Source: Hyphococcus sp. (GTDB lineage Bacteria > Pseudomonadota > Alphaproteobacteria > Caulobacterales > Parvularculaceae). Taken from it: a stretch of DNA of 64,000 nucleotides. The position numbers and the translations under genes were made by a program. Location of the stretch: NCBI GenBank assembly GCA_028281665.1, contig JANQJK010000015.1:1-64000 (forward strand), written 5' to 3'. The notes under the pieces are model-generated. The model was not told the DNA's origin. It saw only the letters and a program-made list of their open reading frames with translations, and ran no database searches. Positions 51,881-61,032 of this stretch are shown here, piece after piece (position 1 is the stretch's first letter; every line of letters starts with the position of its first letter).

Positions 51881-53404
51881 ATGATCGCCGCTCTTGCCGA
51901 TTACGCCCGGCTCCTCCGCGCCGGATGGACGTTGATGCGCCATGACGCGCTTGTGCCGCGGGAGTATGCGCATCTCGCCCCTGGCACCGTGCGGGCCCTC
52001 GGCGCTTTTGCGCGCGTCGGCGCGCGGGGCGGCGATCTGCGGCCCGGCCAGCGCCTTGCCGCCGCATTCGAGCGTCTGGGGCCGGCCTATGTAAAGCTTG
52101 GCCAGTTCATGGCGACGCGGCCGGACATTATCGGCTTTGAACTCGCCGACGACCTTGCGCGGCTTCAGGACAAGATGCCGCCATTTGCGCAGGCTGAAGC
52201 CCGCGCCGAAATTGAGCGCGCCTTTGGAAAGCCGGTGGGTGAGCTGTTCGACGCCTTTTCCGAACCGATGGCGGCGGCCTCCATCGCGCAGGCGCACAAG
52301 GCGGTGCTGAAAGACGGCCGCAAGGTGGCCGTAAAAATCCTCCGCCCACAGATTGAGCGGAAAGCCGCTCTTGAGTTTCGGGCCTTCTCCCGCGCCGCGG
52401 GGCTCGTCGAAACGGTGTCGCAGACCGCCCGTCGCATGGAGCCGTCGAAATTTATCGAAACGCTGAAAGCGTCCGCCGCGATCGAGCTTGATCTGCGTAT
52501 GGAAGCGGGCGCCGCGTCCGAGCTTGCGGAAAATCTCCGCGACGAGCCGAATGTTCGCGTGCCCGACGTTGTGTGGCCGCTTTCCGCGCGCCGCGTCCTG
52601 ACGGTCGAGTGGATTGACGGCATTCCCATGGCCGATCTCGGCGCGATTGACGAGAGCGGCGTTGATCGCAGCTCGCTTGCCAAACTGGTGATCCGGGTGT
52701 TCCTGAAACAGGCGCTGAACACAGGGTTTTTTCACGCAGACATGCATCAGGGGAACATGATTATCGACGGCGACGGCCGGCTCGCGCTGATCGATTTCGG
52801 TATCATGGGGCGGCTCGACGAAACCGCGCGCCGGACATTTGCGGAGATCATTTACGGCTTCATCACCCGCGACTACCGGCGAACCGCGGATGTTCATTTT
52901 CGCGCCGGTTATGTGGACAAGGAGCATTCCCGCGAGGCCTTCGCCCAGGCGCTGCGCTCCGTCGGCGAGCCGCTTCAGGGACGCAACGCGGCGCAGGTCG
53001 ATATGTCCCGCGTGTTGCAGCAGCTCTTTGACGTCACGGCCATGTTCGACATGCATCTGCGTCCGGAACTGGTGCTGTTGCAGCGGACGATGGTGACGGT
53101 GGAAGGCGTCGCCCGCGTACTCGATCCGGAAATTGACATGTGGGACGCGGCAAGCCCGGTGGTGCGCGCCTATGTCGAAGACGCCATTGGCCCCGGCGCG
53201 CAGATCCAGCGGGCCCGCGACACCGCGCAAAAGGCGATGGAAATCGTGCCGGAACTGCCGGCTTTCGTTGAGGATGTCGGGCGCGCCGCACGCATCGTCG
53301 CGGCTGAGGATCGGCGCAGCGAAGGCAAGGCAACGCCTGCCCGCCTGGCCTGGTTCGTCGCCGGCCTCGCCGCCATTATCGCGATGCTGGCGCTGATGCG
53401 ATAG
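51881..53404 (+). CDS. ubiB: UbiB atypical protein kinase-like ubiquinone synthesis factor
   Basis: 507 residues. KxGQ signature YVKLGQFMATRPDIIG, the Ala-rich loop AAASIAQAHKAVLKDGRKVAVKIL, DFGIMGRLDE metal motif, and a C-terminal transmembrane end (LAWFVAGLAAIIAMLAL). Membrane ATPase needed for ubiquinone synthesis, coupled here with ubiE. Confidence 0.95.
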   Translation: MIAALADYARLLRAGWTLMRHDALVPREYAHLAPGTVRALGAFARVGARGGDLRPGQRLAAAFERLGPAYVKLGQFMATRPDIIGFELADDLARLQDKMPPFAQAEARAEIERAFGKPVGELFDAFSEPMAAASIAQAHKAVLKDGRKVAVKILRPQIERKAALEFRAFSRAAGLVETVSQTARRMEPSKFIETLKASAAIELDLRMEAGAASELAENLRDEPNVRVPDVVWPLSARRVLTVEWIDGIPMADLGAIDESGVDRSSLAKLVIRVFLKQALNTGFFHADMHQGNMIIDGDGRLALIDFGIMGRLDETARRTFAEIIYGFITRDYRRTADVHFRAGYVDKEHSREAFAQALRSVGEPLQGRNAAQVDMSRVLQQLFDVTAMFDMHLRPELVLLQRTMVTVEGVARVLDPEIDMWDAASPVVRAYVEDAIGPGAQIQRARDTAQKAMEIVPELPAFVEDVGRAARIVAAEDRRSEGKATPARLAWFVAGLAAIIAMLALMR

Positions 53405-53454
53405 ACGCGCCCCGCGAAGGTGACTTTCGCGTCCGCCGCGCCTATCTAATAGGC

Positions 53455-54690
53455 ATGACTACTGAGCCAAAACGTATTCTGCTGATCGTCGGCGGCGGCG
53501 TCGCCGCCTATAAGAGTCTTGAGTTAATCCGCGAGCTGGCGCGGCGCGATATCCGCTCGCGCGTGGTGCTGACGAAGGCGGGCGCGGAGTTCATCACGCC
53601 TCTCGCCGCTGCAAGCCTCTCCGGCGATAAGTGCTACACGGATCTTTTCGATCTGACCGATGAAGCGGAGATGGGCCACATAGAGCTTTCCCGCTCGGCG
53701 GACCTTGTGGTTGTCGCGCCGGCGACGGCGGACCTGATGGCAAAGGCCGCGAACGGGATTGCCAACGATCTTGCGTCGACGGCTCTCATGGCGACGGACA
53801 AGCCGGTGCTCTATGCGCCGGCGATGAATGTCAGGATGTGGGAAAATCCTGCGGCGCAACGCAATGTTGAGCGGCTCAAGTCCGACGGCGCCCTTTTTGT
53901 CGGGCCGGACGAAGGGGAGATGGCCTGCGGCGAATACGGGCCGGGCCGCATGGCCGAGCCGGTTGAGATCGCCGACGCGGTCGAGGCGCATTTTGCAAAG
54001 AACGCCGCCGGGCCGCTGACGGGCAAACGCATCCTCGTTACGGCCGGGCCGACCCACGAATCCCTCGACCCCGTTCGTTACATCGCCAACCGGTCGTCGG
54101 GCAAACAGGGCTACGCCATCGCCGCAGCGCTCCGCAATCTTGGCGGCGACGTCGTGCTTGTAACCGGGCCCACAAATGTCCCGCCCCCGAAAGGGGTCGA
54201 ACTTGTCCGCATAGAGACGGCGCGGGAGATGATGGAAGCGAGCCAAAACGCGTTGCCGGTGGATTGCGCCGTCTGCTGCGCTGCTGTCGCCGACTATCGC
54301 CCGTCCATCGAGTCCGAACACAAGATTAAAAAGGAACGTGGCGGGCTGACGTCAATACCGGTTGCAGAAAACCCGGATATTCTGAAAACGATTTCGCAAC
54401 TGAAAAACGGCCGTCCGCGTCTGGTGGTCGGGTTCGCCGCCGAGACTGACGACGTCGTCACCCATGCGGAAGTCAAGCGAAAGCGAAAAGGGTGCGACTG
54501 GATGGTTGCCAATGACGTGTCGCCGGGAGAGCACTGCGCCATGGGCGGCGAACGCAATACCGTTTATCTGATTACGGATGAAGGCGACGAGGCGTGGCCG
54601 GAAATGCCCAAGGCCGAGGTTGCGCAAAAGCTCGCATCGCGCATTGCAAAAGCGATCTCCGGTCCAACGCTTGTAAAGGCCGCCGAGTAG
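53455..54690 (+). CDS. coaBC: Bifunctional phosphopantothenoylcysteine decarboxylase/synthetase
   Basis: 411 residues. CoaC half: ILLIVGGGVAAYKSLELIREL, GHIELSRSADLVVVAPATADL (active His), APAMNVRMWENPA, and EGEMACGEYGPGRMAEP (Cys). CoaB half: KRILVTAGPTHESLDPVRYI, NRSSGKQGYAIAAAL, and ERGGLTSIPVAENPDIL with the Lys-rich nucleotide site. It makes 4'-phosphopantetheine for coenzyme A. Just upstream is CCTAT-CTA-ATAGG. Confidence 0.96.
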   Translation: MTTEPKRILLIVGGGVAAYKSLELIRELARRDIRSRVVLTKAGAEFITPLAAASLSGDKCYTDLFDLTDEAEMGHIELSRSADLVVVAPATADLMAKAANGIANDLASTALMATDKPVLYAPAMNVRMWENPAAQRNVERLKSDGALFVGPDEGEMACGEYGPGRMAEPVEIADAVEAHFAKNAAGPLTGKRILVTAGPTHESLDPVRYIANRSSGKQGYAIAAALRNLGGDVVLVTGPTNVPPPKGVELVRIETAREMMEASQNALPVDCAVCCAAVADYRPSIESEHKIKKERGGLTSIPVAENPDILKTISQLKNGRPRLVVGFAAETDDVVTHAEVKRKRKGCDWMVANDVSPGEHCAMGGERNTVYLITDEGDEAWPEMPKAEVAQKLASRIAKAISGPTLVKAAE

Positions 54691-55329
54691 ATGAGCGGCT
54701 TTTCCTGGCGCATTGCCGAGGAAACGGACATCCCGGCGATATCGGCATTGCAGTTGCGGGCGATCGAAGAATTGCAAAGGCCGTTTTTGACGCCGGCGCA
54801 GATTGAGTCTTCAAAAAAAACCATGGGCCTTGACCGTCAGCTGATCGATGACGGCGCCTACTTCATGATCAGCGAAGAGGGCGGCCCGGAAAATGTTTTT
54901 GCGGGCTGCGGCGGCTGGGGCCGGCGCGCGACGCTGTTCGGCGGCAGCCACTCCGAGGGCCGGTCCGATGCGTTTCTCGATCCGAAAACCGAGCCGGCGC
55001 GCATCCGGGCGATGTATACAAATCCTGATTTTACCCGCAGGGGCGTCGGAAAACTGTTGCTCGCGCTGGGCGAGCTTGCCGCTTCCGAGGAAGGCTTCTC
55101 CAAAATGACTCTCGGCGCGACGCTGGCCGGCATGCCGCTTTACGAGGCGGCGGGGTTTCGCGCGATCTCACGCGACGAAGATCCCGCCGGGGACGGTTTG
55201 AATGTGCCAGTGATCACCATGGAAAAGCCGATAGACCGCGACGGCGCTGTGTCTGTTATCGCGACGGCGACGGGCGAGGCCGCCGCGGAGACCGTGAGGC
55301 GCCTTGCCCAGGCGCGCCCGTCTTATTGA
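54691..55329 (+). CDS. GNAT-family N-acetyltransferase
   Basis: 212 residues. Starts at the base after the coaBC stop. GNAT motif A: MYTNPDFTRRGVGKLLLALGE (the R/Q-x-x-G-x-G/A element is RRGVGK), then MPLYEAAGFRAIS. Substrate unknown; probably cotranscribed with coaBC. It converges on the cupin gene with a 7-base overlap. Confidence 0.87.
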   Translation: MSGFSWRIAEETDIPAISALQLRAIEELQRPFLTPAQIESSKKTMGLDRQLIDDGAYFMISEEGGPENVFAGCGGWGRRATLFGGSHSEGRSDAFLDPKTEPARIRAMYTNPDFTRRGVGKLLLALGELAASEEGFSKMTLGATLAGMPLYEAAGFRAISRDEDPAGDGLNVPVITMEKPIDRDGAVSVIATATGEAAAETVRRLAQARPSY

Positions 55330-55754
55330 TCGCCCGGCGCCCAGTCTTTCGGCGCCAGCTCGAACGTTTCAAAAAGAAATCCCGGCGACACGGTGCATCC
55401 CGCCAGGGTCCAGTCGCCGAGGCTTTCCGCCGACTGCCACGCGTTCGGCGGCACGATAATTTGCGGCCGCTCGCCGGCGTCGATGCGCGCGCCGAGCGTT
55501 AAATGCTCCGTTGTCTGAGCGTCGGCCGAGATGGAAAGACGTAAAGAGGCGCCAGCGTAATAGTGCCAGACCTCGGCAGCGTCGACCCGGTGCCAGTGTG
55601 AGCGTTGGCCGGTTTCAAGCAGATAATAGATCGCCGTGCCGGCGGCGCGCGCGCCGTCCTTCGCGTCAGCGCGCCATGTTTCGGCGTACCATCCGCCTTC
55701 AGGATGCGGTTTCAGATTGAGCGCGTCGATTATCGCCCTGGCGTCGGCGATCAT
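55323..55754 (-). CDS. Cupin DUF985 family protein
   Basis: 143 residues. DUF985 signature: LKPHPEGGWYAETWR, TAIYYLLETGQRSHWHRVDAAEVWHYYAG and PPNAWQSAESLGDWTLAGCTVSPGFLFETFEL. RmlC-like cupin of unknown substrate. The start overlaps the fabI stop (ATGA), so it is the last gene of the fab operon. Confidence 0.9.
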   Translation of the reverse strand: MIADARAIIDALNLKPHPEGGWYAETWRADAKDGARAAGTAIYYLLETGQRSHWHRVDAAEVWHYYAGASLRLSISADAQTTEHLTLGARIDAGERPQIIVPPNAWQSAESLGDWTLAGCTVSPGFLFETFELAPKDWAPGDQ

Positions 55755-56572
55755 TCCTTCAGCGCGCCCTCATCGGGCATGCCGACAATGTGGAAGCCGG
55801 CGTCCACATGGTGGGTCTCGCCGGTGCAGGAAAGTCCGAGATCGGAGAGGAGATAAAGTGCGGCGCCGGCGACGCCGCGGGGATCGGTGTCGTCGCGTAA
55901 GGGGGAGGCGAGGCGATTAAACGAAAACATGTGTTTCCCCGACGAGATGCCGGCGGCGGCAAGAGTCTTGATGGGCCCCGCCGAGACCGCATTGACGCGA
56001 ATGCCCCGGGGGCCGAGGTCGCGGGCGATATAGCGCGTCGATGCTTCAAGGGCCGCCTTCGCGACGCCCATGACATTGTAGTTCGGCACTGTCCGTTCGC
56101 TGCCGAGATAGGTCAGCGTGATCATGGAACCGCCCGGGTTCATGAGTTCGGAGGCCCGCCGCGCCGCATCGACAAAAGAATACGCCGATACGTCCATCGT
56201 ATCTTTGAATATCTGGCGTGTCGTGTTCGCCACAAAGGATCCTTCAAGGGCCGACTTGTCGGTAAAGGCGATGGCGTGCACGAGGAAATCGAGTTCGCCC
56301 CATTTGTCTTTGACGGACGCAAACGCTGCATCCATGGACGCATCGTCCGTAACATCGCATTCGACCAGCAGCTCCGCCTCGACGCTTTCCGCAAGCGGAC
56401 GCACGCGGCGCTCAAGCGCTTCGCCCGCATAGGTGAACGCCAGCGTCGCGCCTTGCGCATGCAGTTGCCGGGCGATGTGCCAGGCGATCGAATTTTTGTT
56501 GGCGACGCCCATAATGAGGCCGCGCTTGCCTTTCATCAGATCGCCTTTTGGAAAGGTAGGTTCTGCGCCCAT
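55751..56572 (-). CDS. fabI: Enoyl-[acyl-carrier-protein] reductase (NADH)
   Basis: 273 residues; GAGGAAG before the ATG supports the start at 56572. NADH motif GLIMGVANKNSIAWHIARQL, catalytic Tyr/Lys in YNVMGVAKAALE (Y-x6-K), and SAGPIKTLAAAGI. It performs the last step of each fatty-acid elongation cycle and is the triclosan target in many bacteria. Part of fabA-fabB-ORF-fabI. Confidence 0.95.
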   Translation of the reverse strand: MGAEPTFPKGDLMKGKRGLIMGVANKNSIAWHIARQLHAQGATLAFTYAGEALERRVRPLAESVEAELLVECDVTDDASMDAAFASVKDKWGELDFLVHAIAFTDKSALEGSFVANTTRQIFKDTMDVSAYSFVDAARRASELMNPGGSMITLTYLGSERTVPNYNVMGVAKAALEASTRYIARDLGPRGIRVNAVSAGPIKTLAAAGISSGKHMFSFNRLASPLRDDTDPRGVAGAALYLLSDLGLSCTGETHHVDAGFHIVGMPDEGALKE

Positions 56573-56594
56573 CGTTTCTTCCTCTCGATTGATT

Positions 56595-56789
56595 TTATGC
56601 GCCTGATTGGCTGCGCGTGATTACCAGCATGACGGCTACGAAATAGGCCAGCCAGATTAGCGCGTAAATGCCGAATCGCGTGATCGGCGGCAAGGCGCGG
56701 ACGCTTCGCAGGATCAGGCGAAACCACCAGAGCCCCAGCGTTGCAATTACTGCGGCCGCGATGGCTGCGCCGATTTGTTCGTCGCTCAC
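56595..56789 (-). CDS. Small membrane protein inside the fab operon, 64 aa
   Basis: Two hydrophobic helices (about 6-28 and 40-58: IGAAIAAAVIATLGLWWF and GIYALIWLAYFVAVMLVI) joined by a basic turn (RSVRALPPITRF). It starts 6 bases after the fabB stop and ends 22 before fabI, so it is almost certainly cotranscribed. No family is recognised. Confidence 0.65.
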   Translation of the reverse strand: MSDEQIGAAIAAAVIATLGLWWFRLILRSVRALPPITRFGIYALIWLAYFVAVMLVITRSQSGA

Positions 56790-56795
56790 GGGCGC

Positions 56796-58010
56796 CTAAA
56801 CGCGCGCAACGGCGAGGCTGCCATTGGTGCCGCCAAAGCCAAAGCTGTTGGTCAGGAAGCAGTCGATCCTGGCGTTGTCGACGCGCTCGCGAATGACGGG
56901 GAGATCTTCGAATTCCGGATCGATATTTTCGATATGGGCCGATGCGGCGAGGAACCGGTCGCGCATCATGATGAGACCGTAGATCAGCTCCTGAGCGCCG
57001 ACGGCGCCGAGGGAGTGACCGGTAAGCGATTTCGTCGACGAGAATGGCGGGATTTCCGAGCCGAAGACTTCGCGAATGGCCTGCGTTTCTTTCCGGTCGC
57101 CCACCGGCGTCGACGTGCCGTGCGGGTTCACGTAATCGATCGGTTGACGGACGGTTTCGAGCGCGCCGCGCATGCAGCGGACCGCGCCCTCTCCCGATAG
57201 CTGCACCATGTCGTATCCGTCGGAATTGGCGAAGTAGCCGACGATTTCGCCGAGAATTTCAGCGCCGCGTTTTTTTGCGCGCTCATATTCTTCGAGAATG
57301 ACGACGCCGGCGCCGCCGGCGATGACGAACCCGTCGCGGTCTTTGTCATAGGCGCGGCTCGCCGTCGACGGATTGTCGTTGTGGCCGGTGGACATGGCGC
57401 CCATGGCGTCAAACAGGTTGGCGAGCGTCCAGTCGCATTCCTCGCCGCCGCCGGCGAACACAATATCCTGCTTGCCCATCATGATCTGCTCGGCTGCGGC
57501 GCCGATACAATGAACCGATGTGGCGCATGCGGACGAAATCGAATAGTTGACGCCCAGAATCTTGAATGGCACGGCAAGGGTCGCGGAATTTGTCGACGAC
57601 ATCGCCTTCGGGACGGCGGTCGGGCCCACTCGCTTGGGGCTCTTGTTGTTTCGCGTGATGTCGGCGGCCTCGACGATAACGCGGGTTGACGGGCCGCCGG
57701 AGCCCATGACGATGCCCGTCATCGGGTGGCTGATCTCGTCGTCGGAAAGACCGGCCTGGGCGAGCGCTTCCTGCATGGCCACGTAATTCCACGCCGCGCC
57801 TTCGCCCATGAAACGCCGGGTGCGCCGGTCCAGAATGTCCTCGATATTCATTTTGGGGCGAGCCCAGACCTGGCATTTGAAACCGTGTTCGGCGAATTCT
57901 TCCGAATGCGTCACGCCGGATCTCAGGTTTTTCAGCGCATCGGCAACCTCTTCAACATTGTCGCCGATCGATGAAACGACTCCCATGCCGGTAATGACCA
58001 CTCGCCGCAT
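56796..58010 (-). CDS. fabB: Beta-ketoacyl-ACP synthase I
   Basis: 404 residues. Thiolase fold with catalytic Cys in SSACATSVHCIG, His in NPHGTSTPVGD and His in TGHSLGAVGAQ, and VITGMGVVSSIGDN at the start. With FabA it makes unsaturated fatty acids. 38 bases after fabA. Confidence 0.96.
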   Translation of the reverse strand: MRRVVITGMGVVSSIGDNVEEVADALKNLRSGVTHSEEFAEHGFKCQVWARPKMNIEDILDRRTRRFMGEGAAWNYVAMQEALAQAGLSDDEISHPMTGIVMGSGGPSTRVIVEAADITRNNKSPKRVGPTAVPKAMSSTNSATLAVPFKILGVNYSISSACATSVHCIGAAAEQIMMGKQDIVFAGGGEECDWTLANLFDAMGAMSTGHNDNPSTASRAYDKDRDGFVIAGGAGVVILEEYERAKKRGAEILGEIVGYFANSDGYDMVQLSGEGAVRCMRGALETVRQPIDYVNPHGTSTPVGDRKETQAIREVFGSEIPPFSSTKSLTGHSLGAVGAQELIYGLIMMRDRFLAASAHIENIDPEFEDLPVIRERVDNARIDCFLTNSFGFGGTNGSLAVARV

Positions 58011-58048
58011 AAGCGCCTCTCTCTACTTATTGGATCGCGTTGCGAATC

Positions 58049-58582
58049 CTAAAGGTCCAATCCCGCGTCGAGTTGCTCGCGCGAGAACAGGCCGACCCGC
58101 AAATCCTTCGCCCTGTATATGTCCCGGCCGTCGACTTTCATAACGCCGTCGGCAATGCCGAGGACGAGCGGCCGGCGCATCATCCGCCGGATGTTGATCT
58201 CGTATGTAACAATGCGCGCGCTCGGCACAACCATCCCGCCGAATCGCACATCCTTCGCGCCGAGCGCGCGGCCATGTCCGGGATTGCCGGACCATGTCAG
58301 GAAAAACCCGATAAGCTGCCATAGCGCATCGAGGCCGAGACAGCCCGGCATCACCGGATCGCCCGGAAAATGGCAGTCAAAAAACCAGAGATCGGGATTA
58401 ATATCGAGCGCAGCCTCGATATAGCCCTTGCCGTACTCGCCCCCGTCCTCGGTGATCGACGTCACACGGTCGAACATCAGCATTTGCGGCACCGGCAATT
58501 GCGCCGTGCCTTCCCCCGCAAACCCGTGATACCCGCACTCCAGCAGCTCCTCGCGATTGTAGGCGTTCTTCTTGTCCAGCAT
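58049..58582 (-). CDS. fabA: 3-hydroxydecanoyl-ACP dehydratase/isomerase
   Basis: 177 residues. Hotdog fold with the catalytic His in [20 protein letters not shown], and [15 protein letters not shown]. It introduces the cis double bond at C10. First gene of the fab operon; the upstream SH3 gene on the same strand is 74 bases away. irr, a frequent upstream neighbour in other alphaproteobacteria, is not present. Confidence 0.96.
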   Translation of the reverse strand: MLDKKNAYNREELLECGYHGFAGEGTAQLPVPQMLMFDRVTSITEDGGEYGKGYIEAALDINPDLWFFDCHFPGDPVMPGCLGLDALWQLIGFFLTWSGNPGHGRALGAKDVRFGGMVVPSARIVTYEINIRRMMRRPLVLGIADGVMKVDGRDIYRAKDLRVGLFSREQLDAGLDL

Positions 58583-58656
58583 ATCCCTCGTCGCGCTTAC
58601 CTTGCGCGTTGGTAACGAGGCCGCCGCGTGCGGTCAATCAGGCCTCGCAGGACGCA

Positions 58657-59241
58657 TCAATGAGGATCGGCGTCGGCCGGCACGCCCCAAAACCCATCTT
58701 GCGGCGCCCAGCCCCTGACATTCGGCGCCGAGATTTTTACCCAGCCGTCGCGAGACTTTTCCACGCGCGCAATAAGACCGCGTCCGAGACGCGCTTTTTG
58801 CGTCGCACCATCGCTTGGCCGCGCTCTGAGGATAAGCCCCTCTTCGATAACGATGGCGGTCTTTGCGCCGGAAAGCTTGGTGCGATGGATCCAGCATTCG
58901 TCTCCCTCCGGATCGCGGATTTTCCGCCAGTGATCGCGCGTTTCGGCGATTACCATGGCGGGCAGGCCGCGGCGGCGATAGGTGATCCGAACCGGGTGGG
59001 CGAAAGTCGGTCCGGCCCGGCAGAACGTCTTTTCCGCCTTCAGCGAGACAAAGCGCGGTACGGGCAGACCGGACGGGGTATCGAACCGGATTTCGGTCAT
59101 GGGCGTTGCGGACGCTTGCAGATCGCCCGCCTGCGCAGTCATATTGAGGGCGCAGACGACGGCGGCGCAATAGACGGCGGCGCAATAAACGGCCAGGCGG
59201 CGCAACCGCACGGCGCCGGATGAATGGGAGTTATGGGTCAT
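58657..59241 (-). CDS. Exported bacterial SH3-domain protein
   Basis: 194 residues from ATG 59241. Signal peptide containing a short duplicated segment (VYCAAVYCAAVVCA), then two SH3_3/SH3-like units: VPRFVSLKAEKTFCRAGPTF...RDHWRKIRDPEGDECWIH and IVIEEGLILRARPSDG...RDGWVKISAPNVRGWAP. The family (DUF1058-like) is probably periplasmic and envelope-related. Function not known. Confidence 0.82.
   Translation of the reverse strand: MTHNSHSSGAVRLRRLAVYCAAVYCAAVVCALNMTAQAGDLQASATPMTEIRFDTPSGLPVPRFVSLKAEKTFCRAGPTFAHPVRITYRRRGLPAMVIAETRDHWRKIRDPEGDECWIHRTKLSGAKTAIVIEEGLILRARPSDGATQKARLGRGLIARVEKSRDGWVKISAPNVRGWAPQDGFWGVPADADPH
59161..59190. repeat. 15-bp tandem duplication in the signal-peptide region
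   Basis: GGCGGCGCAATAGAC and GGCGGCGCAATAAAC stand head to tail with one mismatch, adding five residues in frame to the leader of the SH3 protein. It looks like a recent slippage duplication. Confidence 0.85.
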
Positions 59242-59336
59242 TGGGAAACGGAAACGCCGGCACACATGAATAATCTGTTACACCATCACGAAGGCGTTAA
59301 TACCCGGTTAACCGTCATGGCGGCGGGAGGAAAGTC

Positions 59337-60326
59337 ATGACCGGCGCAGTGAAGGTCGCCCTTACGCGCCGCCTGCCGGAGCAGGTGGAAAACCGGTTGT
59401 CGGCGTTGTTCGACACTGTGCTGCACGATGCGGACGAGCCGCTTTCCCACGCCGCATTGATTGAGCGCGCGCACGGCGTCGACGTTCTTGCGGCAACTCT
59501 TGGCGATAAACTTGACGCCGCTTTTTTTGACGCCGTCGGCGACCGGTTGAAGCTTGTCGCTAATTTCGGCGCGGGGATCGATCACATCGATGTGGCGGCC
59601 GCCAACGCCAGAGGCATTATTATCACCAATACGCCGTCAGTGCTCGCCGAGGACGCGGCCGATATGGCGATGGCGCTCATTCTCGCCGTGCCGCGCCGGC
59701 TTGTTGAGGGCGTGACGGCGTTGCGCGACGGAAAATTTGAAGGCTGGTCTCCAACGTGGATGCTTGGCCGGCGCGTGCGCGGCAAAAAGCTGGGCATCAT
59801 CGGGCTGGGCCGCGTGGGAGAAGCAATCGCGCGACGTGCGCGCGCCTTCGGCCTTTCCGTTCACTATCACAATCGCAATCCCATCAACCCGCATATCGAG
59901 GATGAGCTCGAAGCGACGTACTGGGACAGTCTCGATCAGATGTTGGCCCATGTCGATATTGTCTCCGTCAATTGTCCGCATACGCCGGCGACGTTTCATC
60001 TGCTCTCGCGCCGGCGTCTCGATCTCATGCAGCCGCACGCCTATCTCGTAAATATCTCCCGCGGCGAGATCGTCGATGAGGGCGCGCTCGCAGACATGAT
60101 CGAGGCGGGCCGCCTCGCCGGCGCCGGCCTTGACGTCTATGAGCGCGGCGGGCCCAACGACAAACTGTTGGGCCTTTCGAATGTCGTTCTGTTGCCGCAC
60201 ATGGCGTCCGCCACGGTGGAGAGCCGGATCGAGATGGGCGAACGGGTGATCATCAACATCAAGATGTTCGCCGACGGCCATAAACCCCCGGACAGGGTCA
60301 TCCTGGGCCTTGATTCAGGCTGCTAG
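59337..60326 (+). CDS. D-isomer-specific 2-hydroxyacid dehydrogenase (glyoxylate/hydroxypyruvate reductase type)
   Basis: 329 residues. NAD-binding GIIGLGRVGEAIARRARAFG, catalytic Arg in VNISRGEIVDEGAL, Glu in LDVYERG, His in VVLLPHMASATVESR. It resembles GyaR/GhrB enzymes that reduce glyoxylate or hydroxypyruvate; the substrate is not proven. The gap of 244 bases after it (60327-60570) shows no gene I would support. Confidence 0.92.
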   Translation: MTGAVKVALTRRLPEQVENRLSALFDTVLHDADEPLSHAALIERAHGVDVLAATLGDKLDAAFFDAVGDRLKLVANFGAGIDHIDVAAANARGIIITNTPSVLAEDAADMAMALILAVPRRLVEGVTALRDGKFEGWSPTWMLGRRVRGKKLGIIGLGRVGEAIARRARAFGLSVHYHNRNPINPHIEDELEATYWDSLDQMLAHVDIVSVNCPHTPATFHLLSRRRLDLMQPHAYLVNISRGEIVDEGALADMIEAGRLAGAGLDVYERGGPNDKLLGLSNVVLLPHMASATVESRIEMGERVIINIKMFADGHKPPDRVILGLDSGC

Positions 60327-60570
60327 GCGCGGGCGGCGTTCATTTGTTCGCAGGAATCGTTACCGATTGAATACCGATGGCGGGGCGCCGCTTCCTCGGG
60401 ACATGAAGGGTTGGCGGGATTGCCACCGCAGGCGTCGCATTCCGGTAACACCCGCTCACGGTTCTGCGACAATTCCAAGAATTTAGTTGAATCACAATCG
60501 TCTCGGCGCACATTGGCCGGACCGATGGCGACGGGCTGTCGGCGGTGGATATGGTTTGAAGGTTCAGCGC

Positions 60571-61032
60571 GTGCGTCGCTTGTTTTTGACATCGTTTTTG
60601 TTTGCGATCGCTGGATCGGCCCTGGCGGACTCCGCCGGATTTGTGAACCTCTATTCGCTGAAAACCGATGGGCCGGTCGCCGCGGTGCAAACGACCTTTG
60701 ACGCCGAACCCGGTCAGGCCGTCCGCATTACGATCTACGACAGCGCCGACAGGTTTCTCGAAGAGCCCTATGCGAAGCGCGACGGCCGCATCGACGAGCG
60801 CGGGCTCGCCGTCGTGCCCCTCGACGATATCGAGCCGGGCGAGTACTCCCTCGCGGCCTATCTCGACGAAAATGGCGACGGCAAGCTCAATCGGGGCAAA
60901 TTCCTCGGTTTTCCCAAAGAGCCGGTCGCGTTTTCCAACGGCGTCAAACCGAAACTCAGCAAGCCGAGTTTTGAAGAGACGAAGGTCGCCGTTGATGCGG
61001 ACAGTATTGTCGTGATCACGCTGGACGATTAG
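60571..61032 (+). CDS. Exported DUF2141 family protein
   Basis: 153 residues from the GTG at 60571, with GAAGG upstream; this places the signal peptide (RRLFLTSFLFAIAGSALA) at the very start, where longer frames do not. The DUF2141 pattern VRITIYDSADRFLEEPYAKR ... IEPGEYSLAAYLDENGDGKLN (calcium-loop-like DENGDGKL) is clear. Function unknown. Tail-to-tail overlap of 4 bases with YceI. Confidence 0.83.
   Translation: MRRLFLTSFLFAIAGSALADSAGFVNLYSLKTDGPVAAVQTTFDAEPGQAVRITIYDSADRFLEEPYAKRDGRIDERGLAVVPLDDIEPGEYSLAAYLDENGDGKLNRGKFLGFPKEPVAFSNGVKPKLSKPSFEETKVAVDADSIVVITLDD

Noticed and set aside
51683-53230. 515-codon open frame on the minus strand opposite ubiE/ubiB
   Set aside because: It mirrors the GC-rich codon pattern of two well-recognised genes and its translation has no coherent domain.
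60323-60592. 89-codon minus-strand frame with five cysteines in the gap after the hydroxyacid dehydrogenase
   Set aside because: Codon use is unlike the genome, no ribosome-binding site is seen, and it overlaps the DUF2141 start; too weak to call.
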